A stretch of DNA of 64,000 nucleotides from contig SCRE01000014.1 in the NCBI GenBank assembly GCA_004297935.1, positions 310,001 to 374,000 of the forward strand. Reading direction: 5' to 3'. Source of the stretch: Microbacteriaceae bacterium (lineage in GTDB: Bacteria; Actinomycetota; Actinomycetes; Actinomycetales; Microbacteriaceae). A program made the translations under genes and the position numbers. Under the pieces are notes generated by a model. That model worked only from the letters and a program-made list of their open reading frames with translations. It made no database searches and was not told where the DNA came from. Shown here in pieces: positions 26,036 to 35,120 of this stretch; the stretch's first letter is position 1, and each line of letters begins with the position of its first letter.

Positions 26036-26767
26036 TCAGTGTTCGATGACAACGATCGGCGGTTCGCCGAACGCGATGCGCGCATTGCCCAGCACGCGGC
26101 GCCCGAGGAGGTGATTGCCTGTGCCGCCGACAACGGCGCCGATGCCGAACGGGATCGCCTTGGCGAGCATGCCTGCGCCGCCCTTGACGGCGAAGCGGCG
26201 CAGGAACGACTTCTTCAACTGGTCGACCAGGGGGCCGACAACCGCACGCGGCAGGCTGCTGGTCACGACCTCGCCCCAGTAGACCTGGCGGGTGGTGTCA
26301 CGGGCGATTGCCTCGGCGCCCCATTGGCGCACGAGGTCAGAGCCTTCTCGGCCGAGCATCAGCGCCATGACCAGTGCGCGGGCACGGTCAGGATCGTCGA
26401 CGGCCACGCCGTGCACCTCGCTGACCGATTGCGCGAACAGCGCCGTGGCCTCGAGGAAGGCCGCGGTTTCAACACCAGACAGGGCAACGGTCGTGACGGT
26501 GCCGATCGCCGGGATCACCGCGGTGGCGCCGACGGCTGCGCCGCTCGTCGTCACGGCTGCGAGGTAGCGCCGCTCGAGGATGCGGATGAGTTCGCGGGAG
26601 GACGCATCCGGATTGCGTTTGCGGATACCGCGGATGTGAGCGAGCACGGCCGGTCGTTGGATCGCCATCAGCCGGTCGAAGCCGCGCACGCCCGCGCCGG
26701 GCAGTGCGCCGCCGCGAGGGGTACTCATGCCGGTGATGGAGACGATCGGCTTGGTCTTGCGGGCCAT
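26036..26767 (-). CDS. Conserved actinobacterial protein, EcsC-like
   Basis: 243 residues. Two Gly/Ala-rich hydrophobic segments (around 75-100 and 205-230, with VIPAIGTVTTVALSG and GIGAVVGGTGNHLLG) give a pattern like EcsC-family membrane-associated proteins. The middle is helical with LVMALMLGREG. No catalytic motif is visible. It is convergent with the GT2 gene and stands alone. I infer no function beyond likely membrane association. Confidence 0.65.
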   Translation of the reverse strand: MARKTKPIVSITGMSTPRGGALPGAGVRGFDRLMAIQRPAVLAHIRGIRKRNPDASSRELIRILERRYLAAVTTSGAAVGATAVIPAIGTVTTVALSGVETAAFLEATALFAQSVSEVHGVAVDDPDRARALVMALMLGREGSDLVRQWGAEAIARDTTRQVYWGEVVTSSLPRAVVGPLVDQLKKSFLRRFAVKGGAGMLAKAIPFGIGAVVGGTGNHLLGRRVLGNARIAFGEPPIVVIEH

Positions 26768-27119
26768 TCCTCGAGTCTACGGGTGCTGTGTCGCCGGTCG
26801 TTGAGTGAAGCCGAAACGACTCCCGCTCCGCTGGTCGAGTAACGAGCGTCAGCGAGTGTAGCGAGACCTCACAAGCCAGTCTCACGATGGAGTCTGTGAC
26901 CGTGCACGCATGCATCCGGCTCTTTCGAGAAAGTCGACTTGCCGACGTTTATGCCGACGCGTTCTCGGAATGGGACGAACCCGAGGATGTCGCAGGACCT
27001 CAGCCACACAGCCTCAACCATAGAGCCTCGTCGAGGACGTCACGGATGCTAATAGAGGTATAAACACCAGTGTGTCGAAGACTCTGGCAATGCACGCTCC
27101 AGGCACATAGACATGAGCA
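26768..27119. other. 352-bp gap with a REP-like element and an antitoxin-like relic
   Basis: No intact gene. At 26829-26868 lies a sequence that reads GGTCGAGTAACGAGCG then GCGAGTGTAGCGAGACC, resembling interspersed extragenic repeats common in Microbacteriaceae. From 26887 a 58-codon plus-strand frame contains RLADVYADAFSEWDEPED, which resembles the C-terminal end of VapB-like antitoxins. It has no ribosome site and no toxin partner, so it is at most a relic. Confidence 0.4.
26829..26868 (+). repeat. REP-like extragenic element
   Basis: The partly self-similar sequence is built from GAG/GCGAG steps (GTCGAGTAACGAGCGTCAGC, then GAGTGTAGCGAGACC). I recall such elements as dispersed intergenic repeats in this family. 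Only one copy is in the window, so repetition cannot be shown here. Confidence 0.4.
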
Positions 27120-27422
27120 GTGCCCAAAGAATTCTCCGTAGCCGCCGAGATTGTGGGGGAGCGACTTCGAGACATTCGGCACCGGATGGCGCTCAGCCAG
27201 GAAGACGTCGCCCACCTTGCCGAGATGCATGTCACCAACTACGGCAAGATCGAACGTGGCCGTGCGAACCCCAGCCTGACGACGCTGATACGCATCGCGA
27301 TCGCGCTCAACACCGACCCCGGCGAACTCGTGCGCGGCATCGGTGAGTCTGCATTGCCTGTGCGTACGCACCTGCTCACCGCGGCGGAACTGATCCGAGA
27401 ACGACAACGTTTGGCGCCGTAG
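27120..27422 (+). CDS. XRE-family helix-turn-helix regulator
   Basis: 100 residues from a GTG start. A Cro/CI-type HTH (about 10-66) has the pattern LRDIRHRMALSQEDVAHLAE then YGKIERGRANPSLTTLIRIA. A short C-terminal tail (VRTHLLTAAELIRERQRLAP) has no extra domain. There is no adjacent partner gene in the same direction; the next gene is convergent. Targets are unknown. Confidence 0.85.
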   Translation: MPKEFSVAAEIVGERLRDIRHRMALSQEDVAHLAEMHVTNYGKIERGRANPSLTTLIRIAIALNTDPGELVRGIGESALPVRTHLLTAAELIRERQRLAP

Positions 27423-27493
27423 GACAGCTCTCCCACATGTACGCATCAGCGTTGGCGAACTTATCTGACCGAGCTGACGGTTACCGGCACCGC

Positions 27494-27802
27494 TCAGAAG
27501 CTCACGCGCCACAGATACTCGTCTCCGTTCTCGCGGCGCCAGCGCACGACCAACACCGTGTCCCGAGCGAGGTCGTGGCCGGTGATCATGAGCGTTTCGG
27601 TCGCTCCGGCCGCCAGCGTCACCGGCGCCTGCAACGGCATGCTGCCGCCACCGATCAGGGCGAAGGTGACTCCGCTCAGCGTCTCGAGGCTGGCGTTCCA
27701 CAACCGGTACCGCGGCGGCGTGCTCCGGTCGAATTGGAAGGGAACCGGATACGCGAGCGGCGGACCATCCGCCGGGTCATACGGGTCGATTGCTCTCAAC
27801 AT
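27494..27802 (-). CDS. Small conserved hypothetical protein, beta-rich
   Basis: 102 residues with no signal peptide or membrane helix. The sequence suggests a compact beta sandwich (PRYRLWNASLETLSGVTFAL, later ETLMITGHDLARDTVLVVRW). I do not recognise the family. It is downstream of and in the same direction as the glycopolymer exporter but separated by 137 bp, so cotranscription is uncertain. Confidence 0.6.
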   Translation of the reverse strand: MLRAIDPYDPADGPPLAYPVPFQFDRSTPPRYRLWNASLETLSGVTFALIGGGSMPLQAPVTLAAGATETLMITGHDLARDTVLVVRWRRENGDEYLWRVSF

Positions 27803-27939
27803 GCTGGCAATGTAGCGTGGGCATCCGACGAACGGACCGGATCGGTGGAGACCTGTTTCCGACGCCGATTGTTGAGGGCAAGTCCGTCAAATCGGCCAAT
27901 CAGGCGCGCTAGGCAACGGACAGCATTCGGCCGCGAGAA

Positions 27940-28680
27940 TCAGCCGGCGTAGTCCTCGTTGTAGCGATCCAGAACGTCGGAGAGTGGTCCGTCGAGCACG
28001 AGTGCACCTTTGTCCAGATACAGTCCGCGGGAGCAGAAGCGGCGTAGATCGCTCTCGTTGTGTGACACGAAAAACATGGTTCGTCCGCCGGCAAGCAACT
28101 CTTCGATGCGTCGGTAGCATTTCTCGCGGAAGCCCCTGTCGCCAACAGCCAGCACCTCATCGACCAGCAGGATCGGTTCTTCGAGTCGGGCGATGACGGC
28201 GAAAGCGATCCGCACCTTCATGCCGCTTGAGAGATGCTTGTACGGCGTATCCAGGAATTCACCGATCTCGGCGAATTCGATGATCTCGTCGAATCGTTCG
28301 TCGATCTGCGTCTTCGACATGCCGTGCAGTCCGGCTGTCAGGTAGACATTGTCGCGCACCGTGAGGTCGTCGACGAAGCCTCCGGTGATCTCGATCAGCG
28401 GCGCGACGCCCTCTTGCACACTGACGGTGCCCTCATCCGAAAGCACCACCCCGGCGACGAGTTTGAGCAGCGTCGACTTACCCTGCCCGTTACGCCCCAC
28501 AACACCGATCGCCTCGCCGCGCTGCACGGAGAAACTGACATTGCGCAGCGCCCAGAACTCACCGGGCCGGCTCCGGCGTTTGCGAGAGGCGAACAGATCC
28601 TTGAACGATCGTCTCGCTTGACGATTCCGCTTGAAACGGATGCCGACATCCGCCACCTCGATTACGGCCGCGTCGGTCAT
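27940..28680 (-). CDS. Polysaccharide/teichoic-acid export ABC transporter, ATPase subunit
   Basis: 246 residues from the ATG at 28680, which overlaps the permease stop by one base. Walker A GRNGQGKST, signature LSSGM, Walker B ILLVDEVLAVGD and the H-loop FVSHNESDLRR place it with TagH/Wzt-type exporters. There is no C-terminal carbohydrate-binding domain, so export probably does not depend on a terminal sugar cap. It is the last gene of the nucleotidyltransferase-permease-ATPase set. Confidence 0.92.
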   Translation of the reverse strand: MTDAAVIEVADVGIRFKRNRQARRSFKDLFASRKRRSRPGEFWALRNVSFSVQRGEAIGVVGRNGQGKSTLLKLVAGVVLSDEGTVSVQEGVAPLIEITGGFVDDLTVRDNVYLTAGLHGMSKTQIDERFDEIIEFAEIGEFLDTPYKHLSSGMKVRIAFAVIARLEEPILLVDEVLAVGDRGFREKCYRRIEELLAGGRTMFFVSHNESDLRRFCSRGLYLDKGALVLDGPLSDVLDRYNEDYAG

Positions 28681-29486
28681 CAGATCTCCTTCAGCACGGC
28701 GCGCTCGGTACGCGAGAACACCCACAACCCCAACGCAAGCAACACCAGCGACAATGCGGCCGCAACGCCTACGGATTCCCAGCGGAGTTCCTGCGGGAAG
28801 AACGCTGCCCGGTACAGGCTGAAGATGCCGTCGAGTGGGTTGAACATCGTCAGGGTGTGCAAGCCGTGCGGAATATCTGTCGCACTGTAGATGATCGGGG
28901 ATGCGTAGAATAGCAGACGCAGGATCAGCTTCACGGCACGCTCGAGGTCGCGGAAGAACACCACCAGCGGTGCGACGATGAGTCCGATGCCGACGGTGAG
29001 AATGGCCTGCAGCACGATCGCAAGCGGATAGTAGATGACGTCGAAGTGCACCGGGGCGCCGAACACGATCGCGAAGACGGCCAGCACGGGCAGCGACAGC
29101 AAGAACTCGATGCCCTTGGACAGCACGATGCGATTCACCCAGATGGTTCGTGGGATCGTCGTCGAACGGATGAGCTTCGCCTCGCGCAGGAACGCGCGAG
29201 TGCAGTCCGAAACCGTTCCGTTGAACCACATCCAGGGCAGCAGAGCCGACAGCAGGAAGACGATGTACGGCATCTCGCCGATCTTGTGCCGGTCGAAGAT
29301 CACCACGAAAACGAAGTAATAGATGGCCGCCATCAGGAGCGGATCGAGGATCGACCACACGTAGCCGAGAGCGCTGGTCGAGTAGCGCACGCGCAGGTCG
29401 CGCTTCGTCAGCAACCAGAGCGAACGGCGATAACGCGCGAAGCGGGTGCGCTGAGTCGGGCGCACTTCCGCGTAGCTGGTGGTCAC
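28680..29486 (-). CDS. Polysaccharide/teichoic-acid export ABC transporter, permease subunit
   Basis: 268 residues from the GTG at 29486. This ABC-2 permease has six predicted helices and the TagG/Wzm-like block KRDLRVRYSTSALGYVWSILDPL, followed by PWMWFNGTVSD. It forms the membrane channel for a lipid-linked glycopolymer together with the ATPase. The preceding nucleotidyltransferase gene suggests that the cargo contains an activated polyol or choline-like group. Confidence 0.92.
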   Translation of the reverse strand: MTTSYAEVRPTQRTRFARYRRSLWLLTKRDLRVRYSTSALGYVWSILDPLLMAAIYYFVFVVIFDRHKIGEMPYIVFLLSALLPWMWFNGTVSDCTRAFLREAKLIRSTTIPRTIWVNRIVLSKGIEFLLSLPVLAVFAIVFGAPVHFDVIYYPLAIVLQAILTVGIGLIVAPLVVFFRDLERAVKLILRLLFYASPIIYSATDIPHGLHTLTMFNPLDGIFSLYRAAFFPQELRWESVGVAAALSLVLLALGLWVFSRTERAVLKEI

Positions 29487-29553
29487 GGGTCCTATCGTAG
29501 GCGTGCGCCGGCGACGTCGATGACGCAGCCCGACGACATCCGCCGGTTGGAAA

Positions 29554-30246
29554 CTAGACGAACAGGTTGGCGCGTTCGAGATCCTCGGCGAAGTCGACTT
29601 CGACGGCGTACAGATCGGAGATGTCGACCGGCTCGACGAGCATGCGGTCTTGTTCGATCGCCAACTCGATGCCACGCTCGAAATAGTCCTGGTCTTCGAC
29701 GCGCTGCAACTGGCGCAACAGTCCCGCCTTGTCGCGGCTGGACACGTAGTTGATGCCAACCGCCTCGCCGAGCCCGCCCTTGACCGTTTTCGACAGCTTC
29801 TCGATGAAACCTTCGGCGCTCGTCGTGTACTTGACTTCCTCGTCAGAGACCTTCGATGTGTTGACCGTGACGAACGACTGATCGCGCTCCACCAGCTCAG
29901 CGGCACGATCGAGCACGGCCGGATCGAAGACCACGTCGCCATTCATCCACAGCACTCCGCCGGTGCCGGATGCCTGCAGCGCACGCATCAGACTCTTCGA
30001 GGTGTTGGTCTGGTCGTACTGCTCGTTGTAGACGAAGGATGCGTCTGGGAACGCCTCGATGATGTGCTCGAGCTTGTACCCGACCACCAGGGTCACCTTG
30101 ACCTTCGTTCCGAAGGCGTGATGGATGTTGTCGAACTGCTGCTGCATGATGGTGCGACCGTCACCCAGTTCGGTGAGAGGCTTGGGGAGGGAACGACCGA
30201 GTCTGCTGCCCATACCTGCTGCCAAGATCACTACCTGGGTGGTCAC
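29554..30246 (-). CDS. Nucleotidyltransferase (sugar/alcohol-phosphate cytidylyltransferase-like)
   Basis: 230 residues. The N-terminal motif VILAAGMGSRLG followed by PKPLTELG is the NTP-binding loop of nucleotidyltransferases, and LWMNGDVVFD carries the metal-binding Asp. It resembles LicC/TarI-type enzymes that make CDP-activated cell-wall precursors, but the substrate is not fixed by sequence. It is first in an operon with the exporter, with 67 bp to the permease start. A triplicated 15-bp repeat lies 38-84 bp upstream of its ATG. Confidence 0.85.
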   Translation of the reverse strand: MTTQVVILAAGMGSRLGRSLPKPLTELGDGRTIMQQQFDNIHHAFGTKVKVTLVVGYKLEHIIEAFPDASFVYNEQYDQTNTSKSLMRALQASGTGGVLWMNGDVVFDPAVLDRAAELVERDQSFVTVNTSKVSDEEVKYTTSAEGFIEKLSKTVKGGLGEAVGINYVSSRDKAGLLRQLQRVEDQDYFERGIELAIEQDRMLVEPVDISDLYAVEVDFAEDLERANLFV

Positions 30247-30283
30247 ATCAATCTCCTGTTCATCGGCGAAGCGCCGCGTCTTC

Positions 30284-30330
30284 GTCTCATGGCAAACAGT
30301 CTTATGGCAAACACAGTCTCATGGCAAACA
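30284..30330. repeat. 15-bp tandem repeat, three copies
   Basis: Copies of GTCTCATGGCAAACA lie at 30284-30298, 30299-30313 (one change) and 30316-30330 (2-bp insert before it). They are in the intergenic region between the nucleotidyltransferase (minus) and the ABC ATPase (plus). Confidence 0.9.
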
Positions 30331-30531
30331 CTGGAGAGTCTGCCGAGGGTTCGCCTGCGCAGAGACGTAAGGACACCTCGTTATGCCGGGTTCCAGCTTA
30401 TCGAGGAGCGTTCGCTCACAGCCGGTTGTTGCACATTCGTAATCATCCTCACGGGTGATACCTAGGGATGATATTTCGCTCGATTGCGTTGAATCGGCAC
30501 GAGAGCGGGGGGCGCTTGATACGTTAATGAA

Positions 30532-31860
30532 GTGAGTTCCGTTTCGCCTACTCCGAAAAAAATCGGACCAGAAGAAGAGTCCGAATCTGTGGAGACGGCG
30601 GCGAACGCGGGGCCGACTTCGCCCCGCCCTGACCCTCATCCGGAGACCTCGGCGAACCCTCGCAAGCCGCCCGCACGTAAGCCCGCCGCGCGTAAACCCG
30701 CTGTGCGTAAGCCTGCCGCGCGTAAGCCTGCCGTGCGTAAGCCGGCCGCGCGTGAGCCCACTGCGCGTAAGCCGGCCGCGCGTGAGCCCACTGCGCGCGA
30801 GCCGGCCGCGCGTGAGCCCACTGCGCGCGAGCCGGCCGTGCGTGAGCCCGCTCCACGCCAGCCCGCCACGGGTAAGGCAGCCGAACGCAAGGCGCCGAGC
30901 AAGCAGACGCCGGCGAAGGCTGCGGATGTCGTGCCGATTGCCGGGACGCGCACCGAGGCCGCCCCGGCATCGCCGATCCCGGCGCCGCACGTCGAAGAGC
31001 CGGTGGTTGACGTGTCTGCACGCGTCACGGGATTACCGGCTACCCGGCCGGTCGCCGCACAGCCTGTCGCCCCATATCCGGTCGCCCCGCCGAACTCCGC
31101 CGACGTCGTCTTGTCCATCCAGCGCCTGCGCAAGACCTACGGTGCGACGGTGGCGGTCGACGCGGTATCGCTCGACGTCCGAGCCGGCTCGTTCTATGGA
31201 ATCGTCGGTCCGAACGGTGCAGGCAAGACGACCACGCTGTCGATCATCGCGGGGTTGTTGCGGCCGGATGCAGGCGCGGTCTGGGTGCACGGAATCGACG
31301 TATGGCGCCACCCGTCGCAGGCGAAGCGCTCGATCGGTGTCCTACCGGATCGGTTGCGGCTGTTCGACCGGCTGACCGGAGCGCAGTTCCTGCGTTATGC
31401 GGGTACCCTTCGGGGCCTGGATGCTGCTGTCGTGCGTGAGCGTGCGGCCGAGCTGGCAGTGGCGTTCGGTCTGGACGACGCGCTCGGCCGCCTGGTCGCC
31501 GACTATTCCGCAGGGATGACAAAAAAAGTTGCGCTGGCGGCGGCGATGATCCACTCACCGCGGCTGTTGATCCTCGATGAGCCGTTCGAATCCGTCGATC
31601 CGGTTTCGGCCGCGAACGTGATCGAAATCCTGCGGAAATACGTCGCCGCCGGTGGTACGGTCGTGCTCTCCAGTCATGGCATGGACCTGATTCAACGTGT
31701 CTGTGACAGCGTCGCGATCATCGTCACGGGCAAAGTGCTCGCTTCGGGTACCGTCGACGAGGTGCGCGGTGGCGGCAGTCTGGAAGATCGCTTCGTCGAA
31801 CTCGCCGGAGGGCGCAAGGCAGCGGAGGGCTTGGAATGGTTGCACAGCTTCTCCGACTGA
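30532..31860 (+). CDS. ABC transporter ATPase with long basic repeat tail
   Basis: 442 residues starting at GTG. The first 190 residues are disordered and contain fourteen five-residue units of the type RKPAA/REPTA (residues 44-113). The ATPase domain (from about 195) has Walker A GPNGAGKTT, signature YSAGMTKKVALAAAM, Walker B LLILDEPFESVD and an H-loop SSHGMDL. It overlaps its permease gene by 25 bp. The domain itself resembles multidrug or unknown-substrate ABC-2 exporters. The Lys/Arg/Pro/Ala tail is not part of the family and could bind RNA, DNA or the membrane. Confidence 0.88.
   Translation: MSSVSPTPKKIGPEEESESVETAANAGPTSPRPDPHPETSANPRKPPARKPAARKPAVRKPAARKPAVRKPAAREPTARKPAAREPTAREPAAREPTAREPAVREPAPRQPATGKAAERKAPSKQTPAKAADVVPIAGTRTEAAPASPIPAPHVEEPVVDVSARVTGLPATRPVAAQPVAPYPVAPPNSADVVLSIQRLRKTYGATVAVDAVSLDVRAGSFYGIVGPNGAGKTTTLSIIAGLLRPDAGAVWVHGIDVWRHPSQAKRSIGVLPDRLRLFDRLTGAQFLRYAGTLRGLDAAVVRERAAELAVAFGLDDALGRLVADYSAGMTKKVALAAAMIHSPRLLILDEPFESVDPVSAANVIEILRKYVAAGGTVVLSSHGMDLIQRVCDSVAIIVTGKVLASGTVDEVRGGGSLEDRFVELAGGRKAAEGLEWLHSFSD
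30661..30870 (+). repeat. Coding 15-bp repeat, 14 units (RKPAA/REPTA)
   Basis: Fourteen in-frame 15-bp units encode RKPPA, RKPAA, RKPAV, REPTA, REPAA and similar pentapeptides. Alternate units carry Lys or Glu, with later units more acidic. Length variation between strains is expected. Confidence 0.9.
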
Positions 31861-33413
31861 AGCTGACGTTGACGGCGAACGCGTTTCGCCGCAGCCCGTG
31901 GCAAGTGTTCGGTCTGATCGTGGCGGCGCTTTACGGCGCCTTCCTCGTCGTCACGGTCGTCGCGGCGCTGGTCACTGCCCGCTTCGCCAGCAACATCGAC
32001 TTGGTGCGCAGCATCGTGATCGTGGCAGGGTCGGTCACCATGCTCGGCTTCATCGTGCTTCCCTTGGTGTTCCGCAGCGATGACACGCTCGACCCTCGTC
32101 GGTTCGCCGTGTTCGGCATCCCGAATTCGCAGTTGGCAACGGCTCTCGCCGTCGCAGCGCTGGTCGGCGTACCGTCGGTCGTGCTCGGGCTGTGCACACT
32201 CGCATCTGTCGTCACCTGGTCGAGCAGTGTGGCCAGCGCGATTCTGGCACTGATCGCGGCCGGTGTCGCCACCGTGACGTGCACACTGGTCGGGCGCGTC
32301 GCAACCGCAGTCGCCGGGCTGGCGCTGTCGACGCGGCGGGCCCGAGACTTCGGCGGCGCGTTCGGGCTGGTTCTTCTCCTGCTTGTCCTGCCCGTCGTGC
32401 TGCTTGTCGGCAACATCGATCGGGGCCACGGCGGGTTGCGGACTCTGCACAGCGTCGCCGATGGCCTGAGTTGGACACCGCTGGGCGCCGTGTGGGCGGT
32501 TCCGGCGGACGCCGCACAGGGCGCAGTGGGCGCCGCGCTTCTCAAACTGGTGATCGCCGCGGTGTTCCTCCTGGTGGTCTGGCTCGCTTGGCGAGGCCTG
32601 GTTGCGCTGATGCTGGTGACCCCGGGTCGTCAGGCTGCAACACACACGTATGCCGGGCTCGGTTGGTTCGGCTCGTTCTCTCACCGGCCGGCGGGGACGA
32701 TCGCCGCTCGAAGCCTCACCTATTGGGGGCGTGACGCGCGCTACTGGGTGTCGCTGCTGATGATCCCACTGGTGCCGTGTGTTGGCGTGGCCGCCCTGAT
32801 GATCGCCGGGGTGCCCGGTCATATCGCAGCGCTCCTGCCGCTTCCGATCATGTGCCTGTTCCTCGGCTGGTCGATCCACAACGATGTCGCGTATGACAGC
32901 ACGGCGATCTGGATGCACATCGCTTCGGGAACCAAAGGGGTGGCCGACCGGGTCGGACGGATCGTGCCGATTCTGTTCCTCGGCATCCCGCTGATCATGG
33001 TCGGATCGATTGTGACCGTCGTCTTCTACCAGGACTGGGCGATCCTGCCCGCCGTGATCGGCGTGAACTCGGCCGTGCTATTGGTCGGCATCGGCCTGTC
33101 GAGTATCTCTTCCGCGTTGTTCCCCTACCCGGCGACGAAACCGAACGACAGCGCGTTCGCACAACCGCAGCACACGAGTGCAACCGCCGCGGCCATCCAG
33201 TCGGTCAGCTTTCTGGCCATTCTCGTGTTCGTGTCTCCCGTTGTCGCCCTGACGGTGCTCGGCATCGTCGAGTCGCCGGCGTGGTTCTCTGTTGCGCTGG
33301 TGGCCGGACTGGTGATCGGCGCCGGCGTGCTCGCCGGCGGGATCGCGGCAGGTGCCGCCGTGTTCGACCGTCGCGGGCCCGAGATTCTCGCCGCAGCCGT
33401 CAAGGCAGACTGA
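31836..33413 (+). CDS. ABC transporter permease, multi-span
   Basis: 525 residues with about 12 predicted helices and no large soluble domain. It starts 25 bp before the end of the ATPase gene, so the pair is translationally coupled. A DTLDPRRFAVFGIP segment between early helices resembles uncharacterised actinobacterial ABC-2-type exporters. The substrate is unknown. No third subunit is adjacent. Confidence 0.85.
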   Translation: MVAQLLRLKLTLTANAFRRSPWQVFGLIVAALYGAFLVVTVVAALVTARFASNIDLVRSIVIVAGSVTMLGFIVLPLVFRSDDTLDPRRFAVFGIPNSQLATALAVAALVGVPSVVLGLCTLASVVTWSSSVASAILALIAAGVATVTCTLVGRVATAVAGLALSTRRARDFGGAFGLVLLLLVLPVVLLVGNIDRGHGGLRTLHSVADGLSWTPLGAVWAVPADAAQGAVGAALLKLVIAAVFLLVVWLAWRGLVALMLVTPGRQAATHTYAGLGWFGSFSHRPAGTIAARSLTYWGRDARYWVSLLMIPLVPCVGVAALMIAGVPGHIAALLPLPIMCLFLGWSIHNDVAYDSTAIWMHIASGTKGVADRVGRIVPILFLGIPLIMVGSIVTVVFYQDWAILPAVIGVNSAVLLVGIGLSSISSALFPYPATKPNDSAFAQPQHTSATAAAIQSVSFLAILVFVSPVVALTVLGIVESPAWFSVALVAGLVIGAGVLAGGIAAGAAVFDRRGPEILAAAVKAD

Positions 33414-33453
33414 CCGTCGGCCGCCACGCAGGTGCCGGACATAGACTTGAAGG

Positions 33454-33738
33454 ATGAATCAGGCCAGCATCTCCGATCCCGGAGCGCTTCCCGACGGTGG
33501 AGGGACCGCAACGCTCGACCGTGAACTCGAGGAACTGCTTGAGCGGGAGAACATCGAGCCGGGCGATCACGAGCGTTTCTCGCACTACGTGAAGAAGGAG
33601 CAGATCCTCGAGTCCGCCGTCACGGGCAAGCCCGTCAAGGCGCTGTGCGGCAAGATGTGGACCCCCGGGCGCGACCCGCAGAAGTTCCCCGTCTGTCCCA
33701 CCTGCAAGGAGATCTACGAGAGACTCCGGCCGGAGTAG
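33454..33738 (+). CDS. DUF3039 protein
   Basis: 94 residues. The core HERFSHYVKKEQILESAV followed by VKALCGKMW and CPTCKEIYERL matches DUF3039, a small actinobacterial family with a CxxC pair and an upstream Cys (possible zinc site). The function is unknown. It is convergent with the pncB gene, 6 bp between stops. Confidence 0.88.
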   Translation: MNQASISDPGALPDGGGTATLDRELEELLERENIEPGDHERFSHYVKKEQILESAVTGKPVKALCGKMWTPGRDPQKFPVCPTCKEIYERLRPE

Positions 33739-33744
33739 AAGCGC

Positions 33745-35049
33745 TCACAAATAGAGCGTCGGCAACACAGGGTCTCCGCGGCCGAGCCGGAATGCGACCT
33801 CCGGCAGTTCCGCGATCGCGGCGGTGTGGTGAGCGCGGGCGGATGCGACCCCCTCCGCACCGAGATGCGCCTGCTCGGGCGCGCCATCCACGATGAGCGG
33901 CACGAGCAGCTCCCGTCCTGTGTCGCGCGGGGGAGCGCCATCCAGGATGTGGATGGCCTCTGCCGTTGCGATGCCGGATGCGTCGAGCCGGCGCACCGCG
34001 TGCTTGCGTCCGCCGATGCTGATCTTGCCGTCCGACCTCTTCGCGACCGAGACCCAGTCGCCCGCGCTGTCACGGTGCGCCACCAGTTTGTAGACCATCC
34101 CGGATGCGGGTGCTCCCGATCCGGTCACCACCGATGTGCCGACGCCGTAGGAGTCGACGGGAGACGCGGCCAGAGCCGCGATGGTGAACTCATCGAGATC
34201 GTTGGTCACCGTGATCCGCGTCTTCACAGCACCGAGTTCGTCCAGGTGTGCCCGCACGGAGCGCACCAGTGACGGCAGGTCGCCGGAGTCCAGCCGCACC
34301 GCCCCGAGCTCCGGACCGGCGACCTTGATCGCCAGGTCGATCGCCGCGTGTACGTCGAACGTGTCGACCAGGAGCGTGGTCGACGTGCCGAGCGTCTCGA
34401 TCTGCGCGCGAAATGCATCCTCTTCGCTATCGTGCAGAAGCGTGAACGAGTGCGCTGCCGTGCCCATGGTCGGGACGCCCCAGCGGCGGCCGGCCTCCAG
34501 GTTGGAGGTGGCATCGAAACCGGCGATGTAGGCGGCGCGGGCCGCGGCGACGGCCGCATGTTCATTGGCGCGCCGGGAACCCATCTCCGCGATCGGCCGG
34601 CCGACCGCCGCGGACACCATGCGGGCCGCGGCACTGGCCACCGCCGAATCGTAGTTGAGCACGCTGAGGATCAGCGTCTCCAGCAGCACCCCTTCGGCAA
34701 AGGGCGCATCGACCACGAGCAAGGGCGAGCCGGGAAAGTACACCTCACCCTCTCGATAGCCGCGGATGCTGCCGTTGAACCGGTAGTTCGCCAGCCAGTC
34801 CAGCGTCGCAGGGCGCACGACGTGATCTTCGCGCAGCCAGGCGAGTTCCTCATCGCCGAACCGGAACGCATCGATCAGTTCGAGCAGGCGACCGATTCCG
34901 GCGACCACACCGTAGCGCCGGCCGCCGGGCAGGTGCCGGGTGAATGCTTCGAACACGCATTCTCGTTCATGCGTGCCCGCCTCGAGCGCGGCATCCAGCA
35001 TCGTGAGTTCGTAGCGGTCCGTGCGCAGTGCGGAAGATGTGCCGATCAC
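33745..35049 (-). CDS. pncB: Nicotinate phosphoribosyltransferase
   Basis: 434 residues. The family signatures are present: TDRYELTMLDAAL at the N-terminus, GSRRANEHAAVAAARAAYI, LLVDTFDV and RLDSGDLPSLV, and a later GVGTSVVTGSGAP loop. It makes nicotinate mononucleotide from nicotinate and PRPP in the NAD salvage pathway, in the cytosol. The length is normal. It is divergent from murI with 71 bp between starts. Confidence 0.93.
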   Translation of the reverse strand: MIGTSSALRTDRYELTMLDAALEAGTHERECVFEAFTRHLPGGRRYGVVAGIGRLLELIDAFRFGDEELAWLREDHVVRPATLDWLANYRFNGSIRGYREGEVYFPGSPLLVVDAPFAEGVLLETLILSVLNYDSAVASAAARMVSAAVGRPIAEMGSRRANEHAAVAAARAAYIAGFDATSNLEAGRRWGVPTMGTAAHSFTLLHDSEEDAFRAQIETLGTSTTLLVDTFDVHAAIDLAIKVAGPELGAVRLDSGDLPSLVRSVRAHLDELGAVKTRITVTNDLDEFTIAALAASPVDSYGVGTSVVTGSGAPASGMVYKLVAHRDSAGDWVSVAKRSDGKISIGGRKHAVRRLDASGIATAEAIHILDGAPPRDTGRELLVPLIVDGAPEQAHLGAEGVASARAHHTAAIAELPEVAFRLGRGDPVLPTLYL

Positions 35050-35120
35050 CGTCTCAGCCTACTGAGTGCGGTCCACTCATCGTCGGGTGACTGTGCGGCC
35101 GGCGCCGGCGATTAGGCTGG

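Noticed and set aside
27460-27465. Single CTTATC at 27460, considered as a further response-regulator box
   Set aside because: No second hexamer at 11 bp; a lone hexamer is expected by chance.
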